Shown one piece after another: positions 1-8,863 of a DNA stretch of 64,000 nucleotides. The notes beneath the pieces are model-generated. The model was not told the DNA's origin. It saw only the letters and a program-made list of their open reading frames with translations, and did no database searches. The translations under genes and the position numbers were made by a program. The stretch's first letter is position 1. Every line of letters starts with the position of its first letter. This stretch comes from Pseudaminobacter sp047739745 (GTDB lineage Bacteria > Pseudomonadota > Alphaproteobacteria > Rhizobiales > Rhizobiaceae): positions 372,001 to 436,000 of the forward strand of contig NZ_JBLLVA010000002.1 of assembly GCF_047739745.1 (NCBI RefSeq), in the 5' to 3' direction.

Positions 1-1842
1 CTGCCTGACGAGCAGCCGCAGGACCCATACGCGGAGCTCGCGGCGCTGACAGCGGAATTCAAGCCTGCTCGTCCCGCCGAAACCTGGCAGGCGCAAGCAG
101 TTCAAGAAGCGCAGCCGCAAGATTATGGAGCCCAGGACTATACGGCCGCGGACTATGGCTCGCAGGGCTATCAGGACGAAAACTACCAGGACGAAAGCGC
201 TTTCGGCGCGCAGGAAAATGCGCAGCAGCCAGCGGCCTATGAGGACTTCCCGGACATCGAGACCGTCGACGTGCCGGAACAGGCCGTGGCGCTTGCTGAC
301 GACCTCGACATTCCCGAGGTGGCTTATGAGGAGGAGCCGGCCGCACCTGCCTATGATGACATCGATGCCGAGTTCGCCAGCCTGCTGAATGAGATGAACT
401 CGCCCGAGCCGGTTGCGCCTGCACCGGCGCCTGTTACGACGGAACAGGTCGACGAAGATGACCGACTTGCGGCCCAGTTCGAACGGGAATTCGCCGCTGA
501 AAACGGCGCCTATCAGGCGGCGGGCGAAGCCTACCAAGTGCCTAACGTTGCCGCCGCCGCCGTTGCCGCGGCCGCTGCGGGCACGGCCGGCGCGGGATTG
601 GCACATACCGGTTTTGCGTCGCAGATGCGCGGCGGCCAGGGCGGCGGCGATGTGCCTTCTTCGGCAAGCTACGCGGCCCGCTCGCAAGCAGAGCATGTTG
701 ACGACTTCAGCTATGATCCCGACGACTATGACGGTCTGGACGTTCCAGCCTATGATCGCGCAGAAGCCCGGCGGCAGCCTTCGCGCCGCAACCTGCTTAT
801 CGCCGGTATTATCGGCGCGGTGGTCGTCGTGGGTGGTATCGGCGTGTTTGCCTTGGGCGGCGGAACCGATTCCGGAGCACCGGCGCTGGTCAAGGCCGAT
901 GACGACCCGATCAAGGTGAGGCCGGAAAATCCTGGTGGCACGACCGTCCCCAACCAGGACAACAAGGTCTATGAAACGGTGTCGCGCAACTCTTCGCCTT
1001 CCGAGCCGAAGCAGGAAACATTGGTGACCACGGCCGAGGAGCCGGTCGACTTGGCCGCGCAGGAAGATGCTGAGGCTCCGGCCGCCGATCTGGCGGCTGC
1101 GCCCGGGTTCGACGATGGAGTGGATGCCCCGGCGCCTTCGGCCAAATCCGAAGATCGGATTGAGCAAGTGCTGAGGGAAACCGGCGATTCCAACTCCGAG
1201 ATCGTGGCCGTTGCGCCGCGTAAGGTCCGTACCATGGTCGTGAGGTCCGATGGCACGCTGGTTCCGCGCGAGGATCCGGCTCCGGCCGCAACCGAGCAGG
1301 CTTCCCAGATCGACCCGGCAACGACCGCATCCGAAAGCGTGGTTGACACGGCCGCTGCCGCTGTCCCTCCGCTAGCTGGCGAAGCCGCTTCGGCGACACC
1401 GGCAGCCCAGCCGGCCGGCGAGCCCGTTCCGGCTGAGGCCGGCGCTGCACCGGGTGCTCCCGCGACGGCGAATCCGCAGTCGACGACGACTCCGTCGTCC
1501 GTAGCTGTCGCGCCGAACCGGCCTTCCGATCAGCCGGTCGATATCGTCGGTGAAGTAAAGGCCGACAAGATCGCAGCTTTGGCTCCGGCCGCGGCTGGAG
1601 GTGCCTGGTCGATGCAGATTGCCTCGCAGCCCAGCGAAGCTGCCGCCCAGTCATCCTATCAGGACCTGCTGCGTCGCTATGGCAGCGTGCTGAACGGGCA
1701 TCCAGCAAACATCGTCAAGGCCGAGATCGCCGGCAAGGGTACGTTCTGGCGGGTTCGCGTGCCGGCCGAAACGCGCAACGATGCGATCAAGCTTTGCGAA
1801 AGCTATAAGGCGGCTGGCGGCAACTGTTTCGTCTCGAAATAG
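1..1842 (+). CDS. SPOR-domain envelope protein (5' end outside window)
   Basis: The frame is open from base 1, so the start codon lies upstream and 613 residues are visible. The N-terminal ~260 residues are acidic and rich in Gln, Tyr and Ala. A single hydrophobic segment follows (NLLIAGIIGAVVVVGGIG, about residues 264-285). Then comes a long Pro/Ala-rich linker and a C-terminal SPOR domain (about 535-612, beginning AWSMQIASQPS). SPOR domains bind denuded peptidoglycan, usually at the division septum, so the likely product is an inner-membrane protein with a cytoplasmic head and a periplasmic peptidoglycan-binding tail. SPOR genes often sit just upstream of nagZ-scpAB in rhizobia, as here. 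The SPOR and membrane calls are firm; a division role is inferred. Confidence 0.85.
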   Translation: MPDEQPQDPYAELAALTAEFKPARPAETWQAQAVQEAQPQDYGAQDYTAADYGSQGYQDENYQDESAFGAQENAQQPAAYEDFPDIETVDVPEQAVALADDLDIPEVAYEEEPAAPAYDDIDAEFASLLNEMNSPEPVAPAPAPVTTEQVDEDDRLAAQFEREFAAENGAYQAAGEAYQVPNVAAAAVAAAAAGTAGAGLAHTGFASQMRGGQGGGDVPSSASYAARSQAEHVDDFSYDPDDYDGLDVPAYDRAEARRQPSRRNLLIAGIIGAVVVVGGIGVFALGGGTDSGAPALVKADDDPIKVRPENPGGTTVPNQDNKVYETVSRNSSPSEPKQETLVTTAEEPVDLAAQEDAEAPAADLAAAPGFDDGVDAPAPSAKSEDRIEQVLRETGDSNSEIVAVAPRKVRTMVVRSDGTLVPREDPAPAATEQASQIDPATTASESVVDTAAAAVPPLAGEAASATPAAQPAGEPVPAEAGAAPGAPATANPQSTTTPSSVAVAPNRPSDQPVDIVGEVKADKIAALAPAAAGGAWSMQIASQPSEAAAQSSYQDLLRRYGSVLNGHPANIVKAEIAGKGTFWRVRVPAETRNDAIKLCESYKAAGGNCFVSK

Positions 1843-1862
1843 CACTCGCAACAGGGTAGAAC

Positions 1863-1892
1863 AAAGCCGGCGCACACCACCGCGCCGGCTTT
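1863..1892 (+). terminator. Hairpin terminator after the SPOR gene
   Basis: Perfect 10-bp stem AAAGCCGGCG / CGCCGGCTTT with a 10-base loop, 20 bases after the SPOR stop codon. The A-tract before and T-tract after the stem suit a bidirectional intrinsic terminator, although the T run is short. Confidence 0.6.
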
Positions 1893-1951
1893 GCCGTTTG
1901 GCTCGGCGAACCCGATTCCATCAAGCGTTCCCTTGCTCTAATCTGTCTGTC

Positions 1952-2971
1952 ATGACCGAATCAAAATCCATGATCCTCGGCTGTGCGGGGAAAACGCTCA
2001 CTCCAGACGAAATCCGCTTCTATGCTGATGAGCGGCCGTGGGGCTTCATCCTCTTTGCACGCAATATCGGCGAGCCAGAGCAGATACGCGATCTGGTCGC
2101 TTCCATGCGCGACAGCGTCGGTCGACCCCAAGCGCCCGTGTTCATCGATCAGGAGGGCGGGCGCGTGCAGCGGTTGCGGCCGCCGATCGCACCCAATTAT
2201 CCGGCTGGCGCCGAGCTGGGCGCGCTTTACCGAAACGACCGCGATGCCGGGCTGCGCGCCGCATGGCTTCTCGCGCGGCTCCACGCCTTCGACCTTCTGC
2301 GTCTTGGAATCACTGCGGACTGCCTGCCGATGCTCGATGTACCGGTCGAAGGCGCCAGCGACGTCATCGGCTCGCGCGCCTACGGCACCGATCCCGAAAG
2401 CGTTGCCGCGCTTGGCAAGGCGGCCGCGGAGGGCTTGTTGTCCGGGGGCGTGCTGCCGGTAATGAAGCATATTCCGGGCCATGGCCGGGCTCTTGCCGAC
2501 ACGCATTTCGAACTGCCGACCGTCAACACACCGATGGAAGAGTTGCGAGCGCATGACTTCGCCCCGTTCAAGGCGCTCAATCACCTGCCGATTGCGATGA
2601 CCGCGCATGTCGTCTATTCCGCTATCGATCCGGACCATCCGGCCACGACTTCAGCGAAGGTCATCGAGGAAATCGTGCGCGGCGAGATCGGCTTCGATGG
2701 GCTTTTGGTCAGCGACGATACCTCTATGAAGGCGCTTTCTGGGGATTTCCCGTCGAAAGCGGCTTCGATTCTTGCGGCCGGCTGCGATCTGGTTCTTCAC
2801 TGCAATGGTGTAATGGAGGAAATGGCGGGCATTGCCTCGCGTACCACCGTGCTCGAAGGCAAGGCGCTGGATCGCGCCGAACTCGCGCTGATCTATGTGA
2901 AGGAGCGCGATGAAGCCGAGGAGGCAGAAGTCCGCGCGGAGTTCGCAAACTATTTCGAGGCGGCCGCTTAG
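1952..2971 (+). CDS. nagZ: Beta-N-acetylhexosaminidase NagZ
   Basis: 339 residues, a glycoside hydrolase family 3 enzyme of the cytoplasm that removes GlcNAc from anhydromuropeptides during peptidoglycan recycling. The family signature KHIPGHGRALADTH holds the catalytic His/Asp pair. DQEGGRVQRL lies in the barrel, and LLVSDDTSM carries the nucleophile Asp region. The start was set at ATG 1952 (MTESKSM) because the frame upstream of it runs through the preceding terminator. NagZ often precedes scpAB in Rhizobiales. Function is firm. Confidence 0.93.
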   Translation: MTESKSMILGCAGKTLTPDEIRFYADERPWGFILFARNIGEPEQIRDLVASMRDSVGRPQAPVFIDQEGGRVQRLRPPIAPNYPAGAELGALYRNDRDAGLRAAWLLARLHAFDLLRLGITADCLPMLDVPVEGASDVIGSRAYGTDPESVAALGKAAAEGLLSGGVLPVMKHIPGHGRALADTHFELPTVNTPMEELRAHDFAPFKALNHLPIAMTAHVVYSAIDPDHPATTSAKVIEEIVRGEIGFDGLLVSDDTSMKALSGDFPSKAASILAAGCDLVLHCNGVMEEMAGIASRTTVLEGKALDRAELALIYVKERDEAEEAEVRAEFANYFEAAA

Positions 2972-2997
2972 GTCGATCTCTAGGAGAAGGCAGCGGA

Positions 2998-3843
2998 TTG
3001 GCGGAAGCACTGGAGAGCCGGACCGGGAAGGCCACGCCGATGGACCGCCTTTGGGCGGATGGCGATGACTCGCGGGGGCTCAGCGAGCCGTCGCTGTTGA
3101 TCGATGTCGCCGGCTTCGAAGGACCGCTTGATCTGCTGCTGCACCTGGCGCGCAATCAGAAGGTCGACCTGTCGCGCATCTCGATCCTGGCACTTGCCGA
3201 GCAATATCTGGAGTTCATCGACAACGCGCGTGCCGTGCGGCTGGAACTCGCCGCCGACTATCTCGTCATGGCGGCGTGGCTGGCTTTCCTGAAATCCAAG
3301 CTGCTGATCCCCAAGCAGCCTGGCGATGAAGGCGAGAGCGGCGAGGAGCTGGCCGCGGTGCTGCAGTTCCGCCTGAAGCGCCTGGAAGCAATGCGCGATG
3401 CGGCGAGCAGGCTCGTCAATCGCAGCCGGCTGGGGCGCGATGTGTTTGCGCGCGGCATGCCCGAACTCGTGGTCGTGGAGAAGCGCAACGAATATTCCGC
3501 CTCGCTCTACGACCTGTTGACGGCTTACGCCATCCAGCGGCAGCGGCAGGCTGTCACCAATGTGCAGATCGCCAAGCGCGGCGTCTGGTCGCTCAAGGAC
3601 GCGCGCGAGATACTTACCCGCATGGTCGGCGAGTTCGCCGATTGGACCGCGCTGGACCAGTTCCTCATCAGCTACCTGTCCACGCCGGAGGAGCGTGCGA
3701 CGGCGATCGCCAGTTCCTTCGCGGCGACGCTGGAACTGGTGCGTGAGGGCCGCATGGACGTGCGCCAGCAGGAAGCCTTCGCCCCGCTTTACCTGCGCAG
3801 CCGGGCCGCGGCCTTGAAAACCGTCGAGGTGCGTCATGAATGA
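2998..3843 (+). CDS. scpA: Segregation and condensation protein A (kleisin)
   Basis: 281 residues. ScpA is the kleisin subunit that bridges SMC heads with ScpB in the bacterial condensin. The kleisin N-terminal signature is clear (FEGPLDLLLHLARNQKVDLS, about residues 40-60), as is the C-terminal winged-helix part. The start used is TTG 2998, preceded by TAGGAGAAGG; an in-frame ATG at 3040 is the alternative. It overlaps scpB by 8 bases, so the two are translated together. Confidence 0.92.
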   Translation: MAEALESRTGKATPMDRLWADGDDSRGLSEPSLLIDVAGFEGPLDLLLHLARNQKVDLSRISILALAEQYLEFIDNARAVRLELAADYLVMAAWLAFLKSKLLIPKQPGDEGESGEELAAVLQFRLKRLEAMRDAASRLVNRSRLGRDVFARGMPELVVVEKRNEYSASLYDLLTAYAIQRQRQAVTNVQIAKRGVWSLKDAREILTRMVGEFADWTALDQFLISYLSTPEERATAIASSFAATLELVREGRMDVRQQEAFAPLYLRSRAAALKTVEVRHE

Positions 3844-4576
3844 CAGCGCGAATGCAACGGTGGTTCCGTTCGCAGCCGGAAACGCCGGCGAAAGCCTCGC
3901 CGAAAAAAAACCGGCGGCGCGCCTGCATCTTTCCGAGACCGTCCGGATGGCCGAGGCGATCATCTTCGCCAGCGCCGAACCGGTTTCGGAAAAGGCGCTT
4001 GCCGCGCGCCTGCCGGAGGGCGCCGACATTGCGTCTGCACTCGCTGAACTTCGGCAAAACTATGCGCGCCGTGGCGTCAATCTGGTGCGTATCGGCAATG
4101 CCTGGGCATTTCGCACCGCCGGTGATCTGGCCTTCCTGATGAGCCGCAATGCGGTGCAGCCGAAGAAGCTGTCGCGCGCCGCGCTCGAAGTGCTTGCCAT
4201 AATAGCCTATCATCAGCCGGTAACGCGCGCTGAAATCGAGGAAATCCGCGGAGTGGAAACGTCCAAGGGAACGCTCGACACGCTGCTGGAAACCGAATGG
4301 GTGCGCATGCGCGGTAGACGGCGCACGCCGGGGCGGCCGGTCACCTACGGCACCACCGACATCTTCCTCGACCATTTCTCGCTGGAGGAAATCCGCGACT
4401 TGCCAGGCATCGAGGAATTGAAGGGGGCCGGTCTGCTGTCGGTCCGGATGCCCTCGAATTTTTCGATTCCGCTACCGCCTTCCGATCCCGATCTGCTCGG
4501 CGACGACGAGGACCCGCTAAACGATATCGACCTTGAGGAACTCGGACTGTTGACACCTCGCATCACGGATGATTGA
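3836..4576 (+). CDS. scpB: Segregation and condensation protein B
   Basis: 246 residues. ScpB is the winged-helix partner that dimerises and binds ScpA in the SMC complex. The diagnostic core is ALEVLAIIAYHQPVTRAEIE followed by RGVETSKGTLDTLLE. The acidic C-terminal tail (DDEDPLNDIDLEELGL) is typical of alphaproteobacterial ScpB. It overlaps scpA by 8 bases and the next ABC-ATPase reading frame by 8 bases. Confidence 0.92.
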   Translation: MNDSANATVVPFAAGNAGESLAEKKPAARLHLSETVRMAEAIIFASAEPVSEKALAARLPEGADIASALAELRQNYARRGVNLVRIGNAWAFRTAGDLAFLMSRNAVQPKKLSRAALEVLAIIAYHQPVTRAEIEEIRGVETSKGTLDTLLETEWVRMRGRRRTPGRPVTYGTTDIFLDHFSLEEIRDLPGIEELKGAGLLSVRMPSNFSIPLPPSDPDLLGDDEDPLNDIDLEELGLLTPRITDD

Positions 4577-5741
4577 CGAGGGCAGGGTGCGCCCCAACCG
4601 TGACAGGAATTCGAACCCGCGAGGCTCTTTCCAGGTGAAGAACGGAGATGTGCAGACGGCAAGCCGGGTGACCGCAGGCGTCACTTTTGCGGCGCGTCTG
4701 GCGTTCGAGGATATTCGCCACGCATTCGGCGCGGGTGTCGAGACGCTGCGCGGCATAACGCTTGCCGCCGAGCCTGGCGAGGTTCTTTGCCTGCTTGGGC
4801 CTTCGGGATCGGGCAAGACGACACTTTTGAGGGTCGCCGCCGGTATTGAAAGCCAGTCCAGCGGCCGCGTGCTGCTGAACGACCGCGAGATTGCCGGGCC
4901 TTCGGTATTCCTGCCGCCGGAGAAGCGCTCGATCGGTCTGGTTTTCCAGGATTTCGCGCTGTTTCCGCACCTGACCATCCTCGACAATGTGCGCTTCGGC
5001 CTCACCGCGCTTTCGGGCGACGAGGCGAGCCGTGAAGCGATGATCGCGTTGTCGCGTGTCGGGCTCGATCACTATGCCGCTTCCTATCCGCATGTGCTTT
5101 CAGGCGGCGAGCAGCAACGTGTCGCTCTGGCGCGTGCGCTGGCGCCGCGTCCGGCGGTGCTGCTGATGGACGAGCCGTTTTCCGGCCTCGACTCGCGCCT
5201 GAAGGACACTGTGCGGGCTGAAACGCTGGCCATACTGCGCGAAAGCCGGGCGACCGCGATCGTGGTGACGCACGATGCGGAAGAGGCAATGCGCATGGCT
5301 GACCGGATCGCGCTTCTCAAGGATGGCGAACTGGTGCAGGTGGGGCGCGCCGAGGACCTTTATCTGGCTCCAACAAATCTGTTCGTGGCGGCTTTCTTCT
5401 CGGAGTTGAACGTGTTCCACGGACGGGTGAAAGCTCAGGCGGTCGACACACCTGTTGGAAAGATACCGGTGAGCGGATCGCAGGAGGGCGCCCGCGCGAC
5501 CGTGGCTGTGCGCCTGACCGGCTTCGAAGTCAGCGAAAGCGAAGGGCAAATCGAGGCGCGAATTCTCTCCCGCCGGTATCTTGGCGTTGTGGAATTGCTG
5601 GAACTTGCTGTATCGGGTGCCGAGACGCCCGTGCGCGCTCGCGTGCGCGCAGGCGCCCTGTCTGCCAAAGCGCGTGACATCTGGCTGTCATTGCGACAGT
5701 CTGATGTACTTATGTTTGAAACGCCGCGCGAAAGCGCATAG
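4569..5741 (+). CDS. Orphan ABC transporter ATPase (FbpC/PotA-like)
   Basis: 390 residues as the longest frame. It has Walker A GPSGSGKT, signature LSGGEQQRVALARAL, Walker B AVLLMDEPFSGLD and the H-loop VVTHDAEEA. After the nucleotide-binding domain a C-terminal TOBE-like regulatory region (about 275-385) resembles iron(III), sulfate or polyamine importer ATPases. No permease or binding protein is adjacent, so the substrate is unknown. The first ~45 residues are unlike the family, and the true start may be GTG 4635 or GTG 4650. It lies between scpB and tatA, which are usually closer neighbours, so it may be a lineage-specific insertion. Confidence 0.8.
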   Translation: MIDEGRVRPNRDRNSNPRGSFQVKNGDVQTASRVTAGVTFAARLAFEDIRHAFGAGVETLRGITLAAEPGEVLCLLGPSGSGKTTLLRVAAGIESQSSGRVLLNDREIAGPSVFLPPEKRSIGLVFQDFALFPHLTILDNVRFGLTALSGDEASREAMIALSRVGLDHYAASYPHVLSGGEQQRVALARALAPRPAVLLMDEPFSGLDSRLKDTVRAETLAILRESRATAIVVTHDAEEAMRMADRIALLKDGELVQVGRAEDLYLAPTNLFVAAFFSELNVFHGRVKAQAVDTPVGKIPVSGSQEGARATVAVRLTGFEVSESEGQIEARILSRRYLGVVELLELAVSGAETPVRARVRAGALSAKARDIWLSLRQSDVLMFETPRESA

Positions 5742-5776
5742 ATCAGTCTCGGGAAATAATTCGAAAGAGAGTTACA

Positions 5777-6010
5777 ATGGGTTCCTTTTCGATTTGGCAC
5801 TGGCTCATCGTTCTGGTTGTGGTGCTGCTCCTGTTCGGCCGCGGCAAAATCCCGGAACTGATGGGCGACATGGCCAAGGGCATCAAGAGCTTCAAGAAGG
5901 GCATGTCGGACGAGGACGCCGAAGAGGCGAGGCCTGTCGACAGCAAGACCGTGGAGCACCGGCCCGACGAGACCGTGCAGGCGGCGAAGGAAAAGGCCAG
6001 CAAGAGCTGA
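5777..6010 (+). CDS. tatA: Sec-independent translocase subunit TatA
   Basis: 77 residues. It has an N-terminal membrane helix (IWHWLIVLVVVLLLFG), the hinge GRGKIPELMGDMAKGI, an amphipathic helix and a charged tail. TatA oligomers form the pore for folded Tat substrates. First gene of a tatABC cluster, 31 bases before tatB. A GAAAGAGAG stretch precedes the ATG. Residue 8 is His rather than the usual Glu/Gln seen in many TatA proteins, but this is common in rhizobia. Confidence 0.95.
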   Translation: MGSFSIWHWLIVLVVVLLLFGRGKIPELMGDMAKGIKSFKKGMSDEDAEEARPVDSKTVEHRPDETVQAAKEKASKS

Positions 6011-6041
6011 GCTGTTTCCCCGCTAGTCAGTAAGGATCGCC

Positions 6042-6629
6042 ATGTTCGATATCGGCTGGACCGAAATGCTTGTGATCGCGGTCGTCATGATCGTGGTCGT
6101 GGGGCCGAAGGATTTGCCGCGCATGTTGCGCACCTTCGGCAAGACGACGGCGAAGCTGCGCGTGATGGCCGGCGATTTCCAGAAGCAGTTCAATGAGGCG
6201 CTTAAGGAAGCGGATCTCGACGACGTCAAGAAGTCGGTAAACGAGTTGCGCAGCCTGAATCCGACAGCCGAGATCAAGAAACAGCTCAACCCGTTCGAAA
6301 AGGCGGCGGCCGACGTTCGCGCCGGACTTGAAACCGCGACGCAGCCAAAGGTGCCTGTGGCGGCCGATCCGCTCAAAAATGGGGCCACGGCGATGCCGGG
6401 CGTTGCCGGGCCGGAAGCCATGCCCGCCGCCCCGACCTTTCCGGCGGCGGCCGAACCGACACCAGCGATTGCCGACGTGCCAACCAACGTTGCGGCCGTG
6501 GACACGAAAGCCCAGGCATCCGCCTCGAAGCCAAAGGCTGCGCCGGCGCCAAAGTCTGCCGCAAAGCCGGCGGCCGCCGCGAAACCTAAGAAGGCAGCGG
6601 CCCGGAAAGCAGCGGGAACGCCGAAGTGA
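6042..6629 (+). CDS. tatB: Sec-independent translocase subunit TatB
   Basis: 195 residues. It starts MFDIGWTEMLVIAVVMIVVV with Glu at position 8 and the VGPKDLPRMLR hinge, both marks of TatB, which forms the twin-arginine signal receptor with TatC. An amphipathic helix is followed by a long Ala/Pro/Lys-rich tail (about 105-195) typical of rhizobial TatB. The stop overlaps the tatC start by four bases (GTGA), so translation is coupled. Confidence 0.94.
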   Translation: MFDIGWTEMLVIAVVMIVVVGPKDLPRMLRTFGKTTAKLRVMAGDFQKQFNEALKEADLDDVKKSVNELRSLNPTAEIKKQLNPFEKAAADVRAGLETATQPKVPVAADPLKNGATAMPGVAGPEAMPAAPTFPAAAEPTPAIADVPTNVAAVDTKAQASASKPKAAPAPKSAAKPAAAAKPKKAAARKAAGTPK

Positions 6630-7492
6630 GCCAAGAGGACGACGAAATCGAGAAATCCTCGGCGCCGCTGATCGAACATCTGATCGAGCTGCGTACGCGC
6701 CTGATGTGGGCAATCGGCGGCTTTTTCGTCGCCTTTCTGGTCTGCTTCTTCTTCGCCAAGCAATTGTTCAACCTGCTCGTCATACCGTTCAAATGGGCGA
6801 CGAACTGGGCAGGGCTCGATCCGCAAAAGGTCGAGCTTATCTACACCGCACCGCAGGAATTCTTCTTCACGCAGATCAAGCTGGCGATGTTTGGCGGCCT
6901 GGTCATCGCCTTTCCGCTGATCGCCGCGCAGATCTACAAATTCGTCGCGCCGGGTCTCTACAAGAATGAGCGGAACGCATTCTTGCCGTTCCTGATCGCG
7001 TCGCCGATCCTGTTCCTGCTCGGCGCCTCGCTGGTCTATTTCTTCTTCACGCCCATGGTGATGTGGTTCTTCCTCGCCATGCAGCAGTCCGGTGGCGGCG
7101 ACCAGGTGCAGATTTCCCTGCTGCCCAAGGTTTCGGAATATCTCAGCCTTATCATGACGCTGATCTTCTCGTTCGGCCTGGTATTCCAATTGCCGGTGGT
7201 GACGACCTTGATGGCGCGTGTCGGGCTGCTGTCGTCGCAGGCGCTTGTCGACAAGCGCAAATGGGCGATCGTCATTGCCTTCGTGGTCGCGGCGGTGCTT
7301 ACTCCGCCCGACCCGGTCAGCCAGATCGGTCTTGCCCTTCCCACGATCCTTCTCTACGAGATTTCAATCTGGACCGCCCGGATGATCGAACGGAACCGCG
7401 AAAAGGAGCGCCTGGCACGCGAAAGGAAGGAAGCCGCCGTAGCGGCTGCCGAACGCGCTCAGGGTGCCGGCGAAGGAGATGCCGCCGGCTGA
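6626..7492 (+). CDS. tatC: Sec-independent translocase subunit TatC
   Basis: 288 residues with six membrane helices. Family signatures include LIEHLIELRTRLMW at the N-terminus and FVVAAVLTPPDPVSQIGLA in the last third. TatC binds the twin-arginine signal peptide. The GTG start at 6626 sits inside the tatB stop, giving strong coupling. The C-terminal 40 residues are charged and Ala-rich. Tat-signal proteins elsewhere in the window are LdtP and two multicopper oxidases. Confidence 0.95.
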   Translation: MSQEDDEIEKSSAPLIEHLIELRTRLMWAIGGFFVAFLVCFFFAKQLFNLLVIPFKWATNWAGLDPQKVELIYTAPQEFFFTQIKLAMFGGLVIAFPLIAAQIYKFVAPGLYKNERNAFLPFLIASPILFLLGASLVYFFFTPMVMWFFLAMQQSGGGDQVQISLLPKVSEYLSLIMTLIFSFGLVFQLPVVTTLMARVGLLSSQALVDKRKWAIVIAFVVAAVLTPPDPVSQIGLALPTILLYEISIWTARMIERNREKERLARERKEAAVAAAERAQGAGEGDAAG

Positions 7493-7552
7493 CCACCTTT
7501 CGATCCGCCACGGCGGCCGTTAGTGTACTCTCATCACGACCGGACTTTTTTC

Positions 7553-8857
7553 ATGCTTGATATCAAATGGATTCGTGAGAATCCGAATTCACTCGTCGAA
7601 GCGTTGGTTAAGCGCGGGCACTCGGCCGCATCGGCCCAGGCGACCGTAGACGATCTCGTTTTGAAAGATGAGGAACGTCGGGCTCATCTTGGCGAACTTC
7701 AGGTCAAGCAGGAGCGCCGCAACGCCGCCTCCAGGGAAATCGGCAACGCGATGCGCGCCGGAGATTCAGCGCTGGCCGAAACGCTGAAGGGCGAAGTGGC
7801 CGAGATCAAGAGCTTCATCCAGAACGGCGAGGCGCGCGAGCGCGAGCTCGACAAGGCGCTGGATGACGCGCTTGCCGTCATCCCCAACATACCGCTTGAC
7901 GATGTCCCGGTCGGTGCCGACGAAAAGGACAATGTCGAGAAGCGCAAGTTCGGAACCGTTCCGCCGCGCTCGAACTGGACCAGGGAGCATTTCGAGATCG
8001 GCGAGGCGCTCGGCCTGATGGATTTCGAGCGGGCCGCGAAGCTGTCCGGCAGCCGGTTCACCGTACTGAAGGGCCAGTTGGCCAGGCTTGAACGTGCGCT
8101 CGGGCAGTTCATGCTCGACCTTCACACGACCGAGCACGGCTACACGGAAATGCAGCCGCCGTTATTGGTGCGCGACGAAGCATTGTTCGGTACGGGAAAT
8201 CTGCCGAAGTTCGAGGAGGATTTGTTCTTCGTCCCACATGGTGAGAGCCGGCTGGGGCTCATTCCGACGGCGGAGGTTTCGCTGACCAATATGGTGCGCG
8301 AAGAAATCCTCTCCCTACAAGACCTGCCGCTGCGCATGACGGCGCTGACGCCCTGCTTCCGCTCGGAGGCAGGATCGGCCGGACGCGATACGCGCGGAAT
8401 GCTGCGTCAGCACCAGTTCTACAAGGTCGAGCTGGTTTCGATCACCGATGCGGAGAGCTCGCTTGCCGAGCATGAGCGCATGACCCAATGCGCCGAGGAG
8501 GTGCTGAAACGTCTGGACCTGCCGTTCCGCACCATCACGCTGTGCACCGGGGATATGGGTTTTGGCTCCCGCAAGACCTACGACATCGAGGTCTGGCTGC
8601 CAGGCCAGAATGCCTATCGCGAGATCTCGTCCTGCTCGGTCTGCGGCGATTTCCAGGCGCGGCGCATGGATGCCCGTTATAGGCCCGATGCCGGCAAGCA
8701 AACGCGTTTCGTCCACACGCTGAACGGCTCGGGCGTCGCGGTGGGTCGGGCGCTGATTGCCGTTATGGAAAACTACCAGAACGAGGACGGCAGCGTAACC
8801 ATTCCGGAAGTGTTGCGGCCTTACATGGGCGGACTGGAAAAGATCGAGCGCAAGTGA
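7553..8857 (+). CDS. serS: Seryl-tRNA synthetase
   Basis: 434 residues. Class II synthetase with an N-terminal coiled-coil arm (about residues 30-100, MLDIKWIRENPN start) that grips the long variable arm of tRNA-Ser. Motif 2 lies in LTPCFRSEAGSAGRDTRGML and motif 3 in GSGVAVGRALIAVMENYQ. The start ATG 7553 was chosen by family alignment; 30 upstream in-frame bases are probably untranslated. surE starts 6 bases after the stop. Confidence 0.96.
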   Translation: MLDIKWIRENPNSLVEALVKRGHSAASAQATVDDLVLKDEERRAHLGELQVKQERRNAASREIGNAMRAGDSALAETLKGEVAEIKSFIQNGEARERELDKALDDALAVIPNIPLDDVPVGADEKDNVEKRKFGTVPPRSNWTREHFEIGEALGLMDFERAAKLSGSRFTVLKGQLARLERALGQFMLDLHTTEHGYTEMQPPLLVRDEALFGTGNLPKFEEDLFFVPHGESRLGLIPTAEVSLTNMVREEILSLQDLPLRMTALTPCFRSEAGSAGRDTRGMLRQHQFYKVELVSITDAESSLAEHERMTQCAEEVLKRLDLPFRTITLCTGDMGFGSRKTYDIEVWLPGQNAYREISSCSVCGDFQARRMDARYRPDAGKQTRFVHTLNGSGVAVGRALIAVMENYQNEDGSVTIPEVLRPYMGGLEKIERK

Positions 8858-8863
8858 GGCGAT

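Noticed and set aside
4590..4630. tRNA-like sequence (GGTTCGAATTCC on the minus strand)
   Set aside because: A T-loop-like TTCGAAT is present, but the flanking bases do not pair as a T-stem and no acceptor or anticodon arm can be drawn. It lies within the ABC ATPase reading frame.
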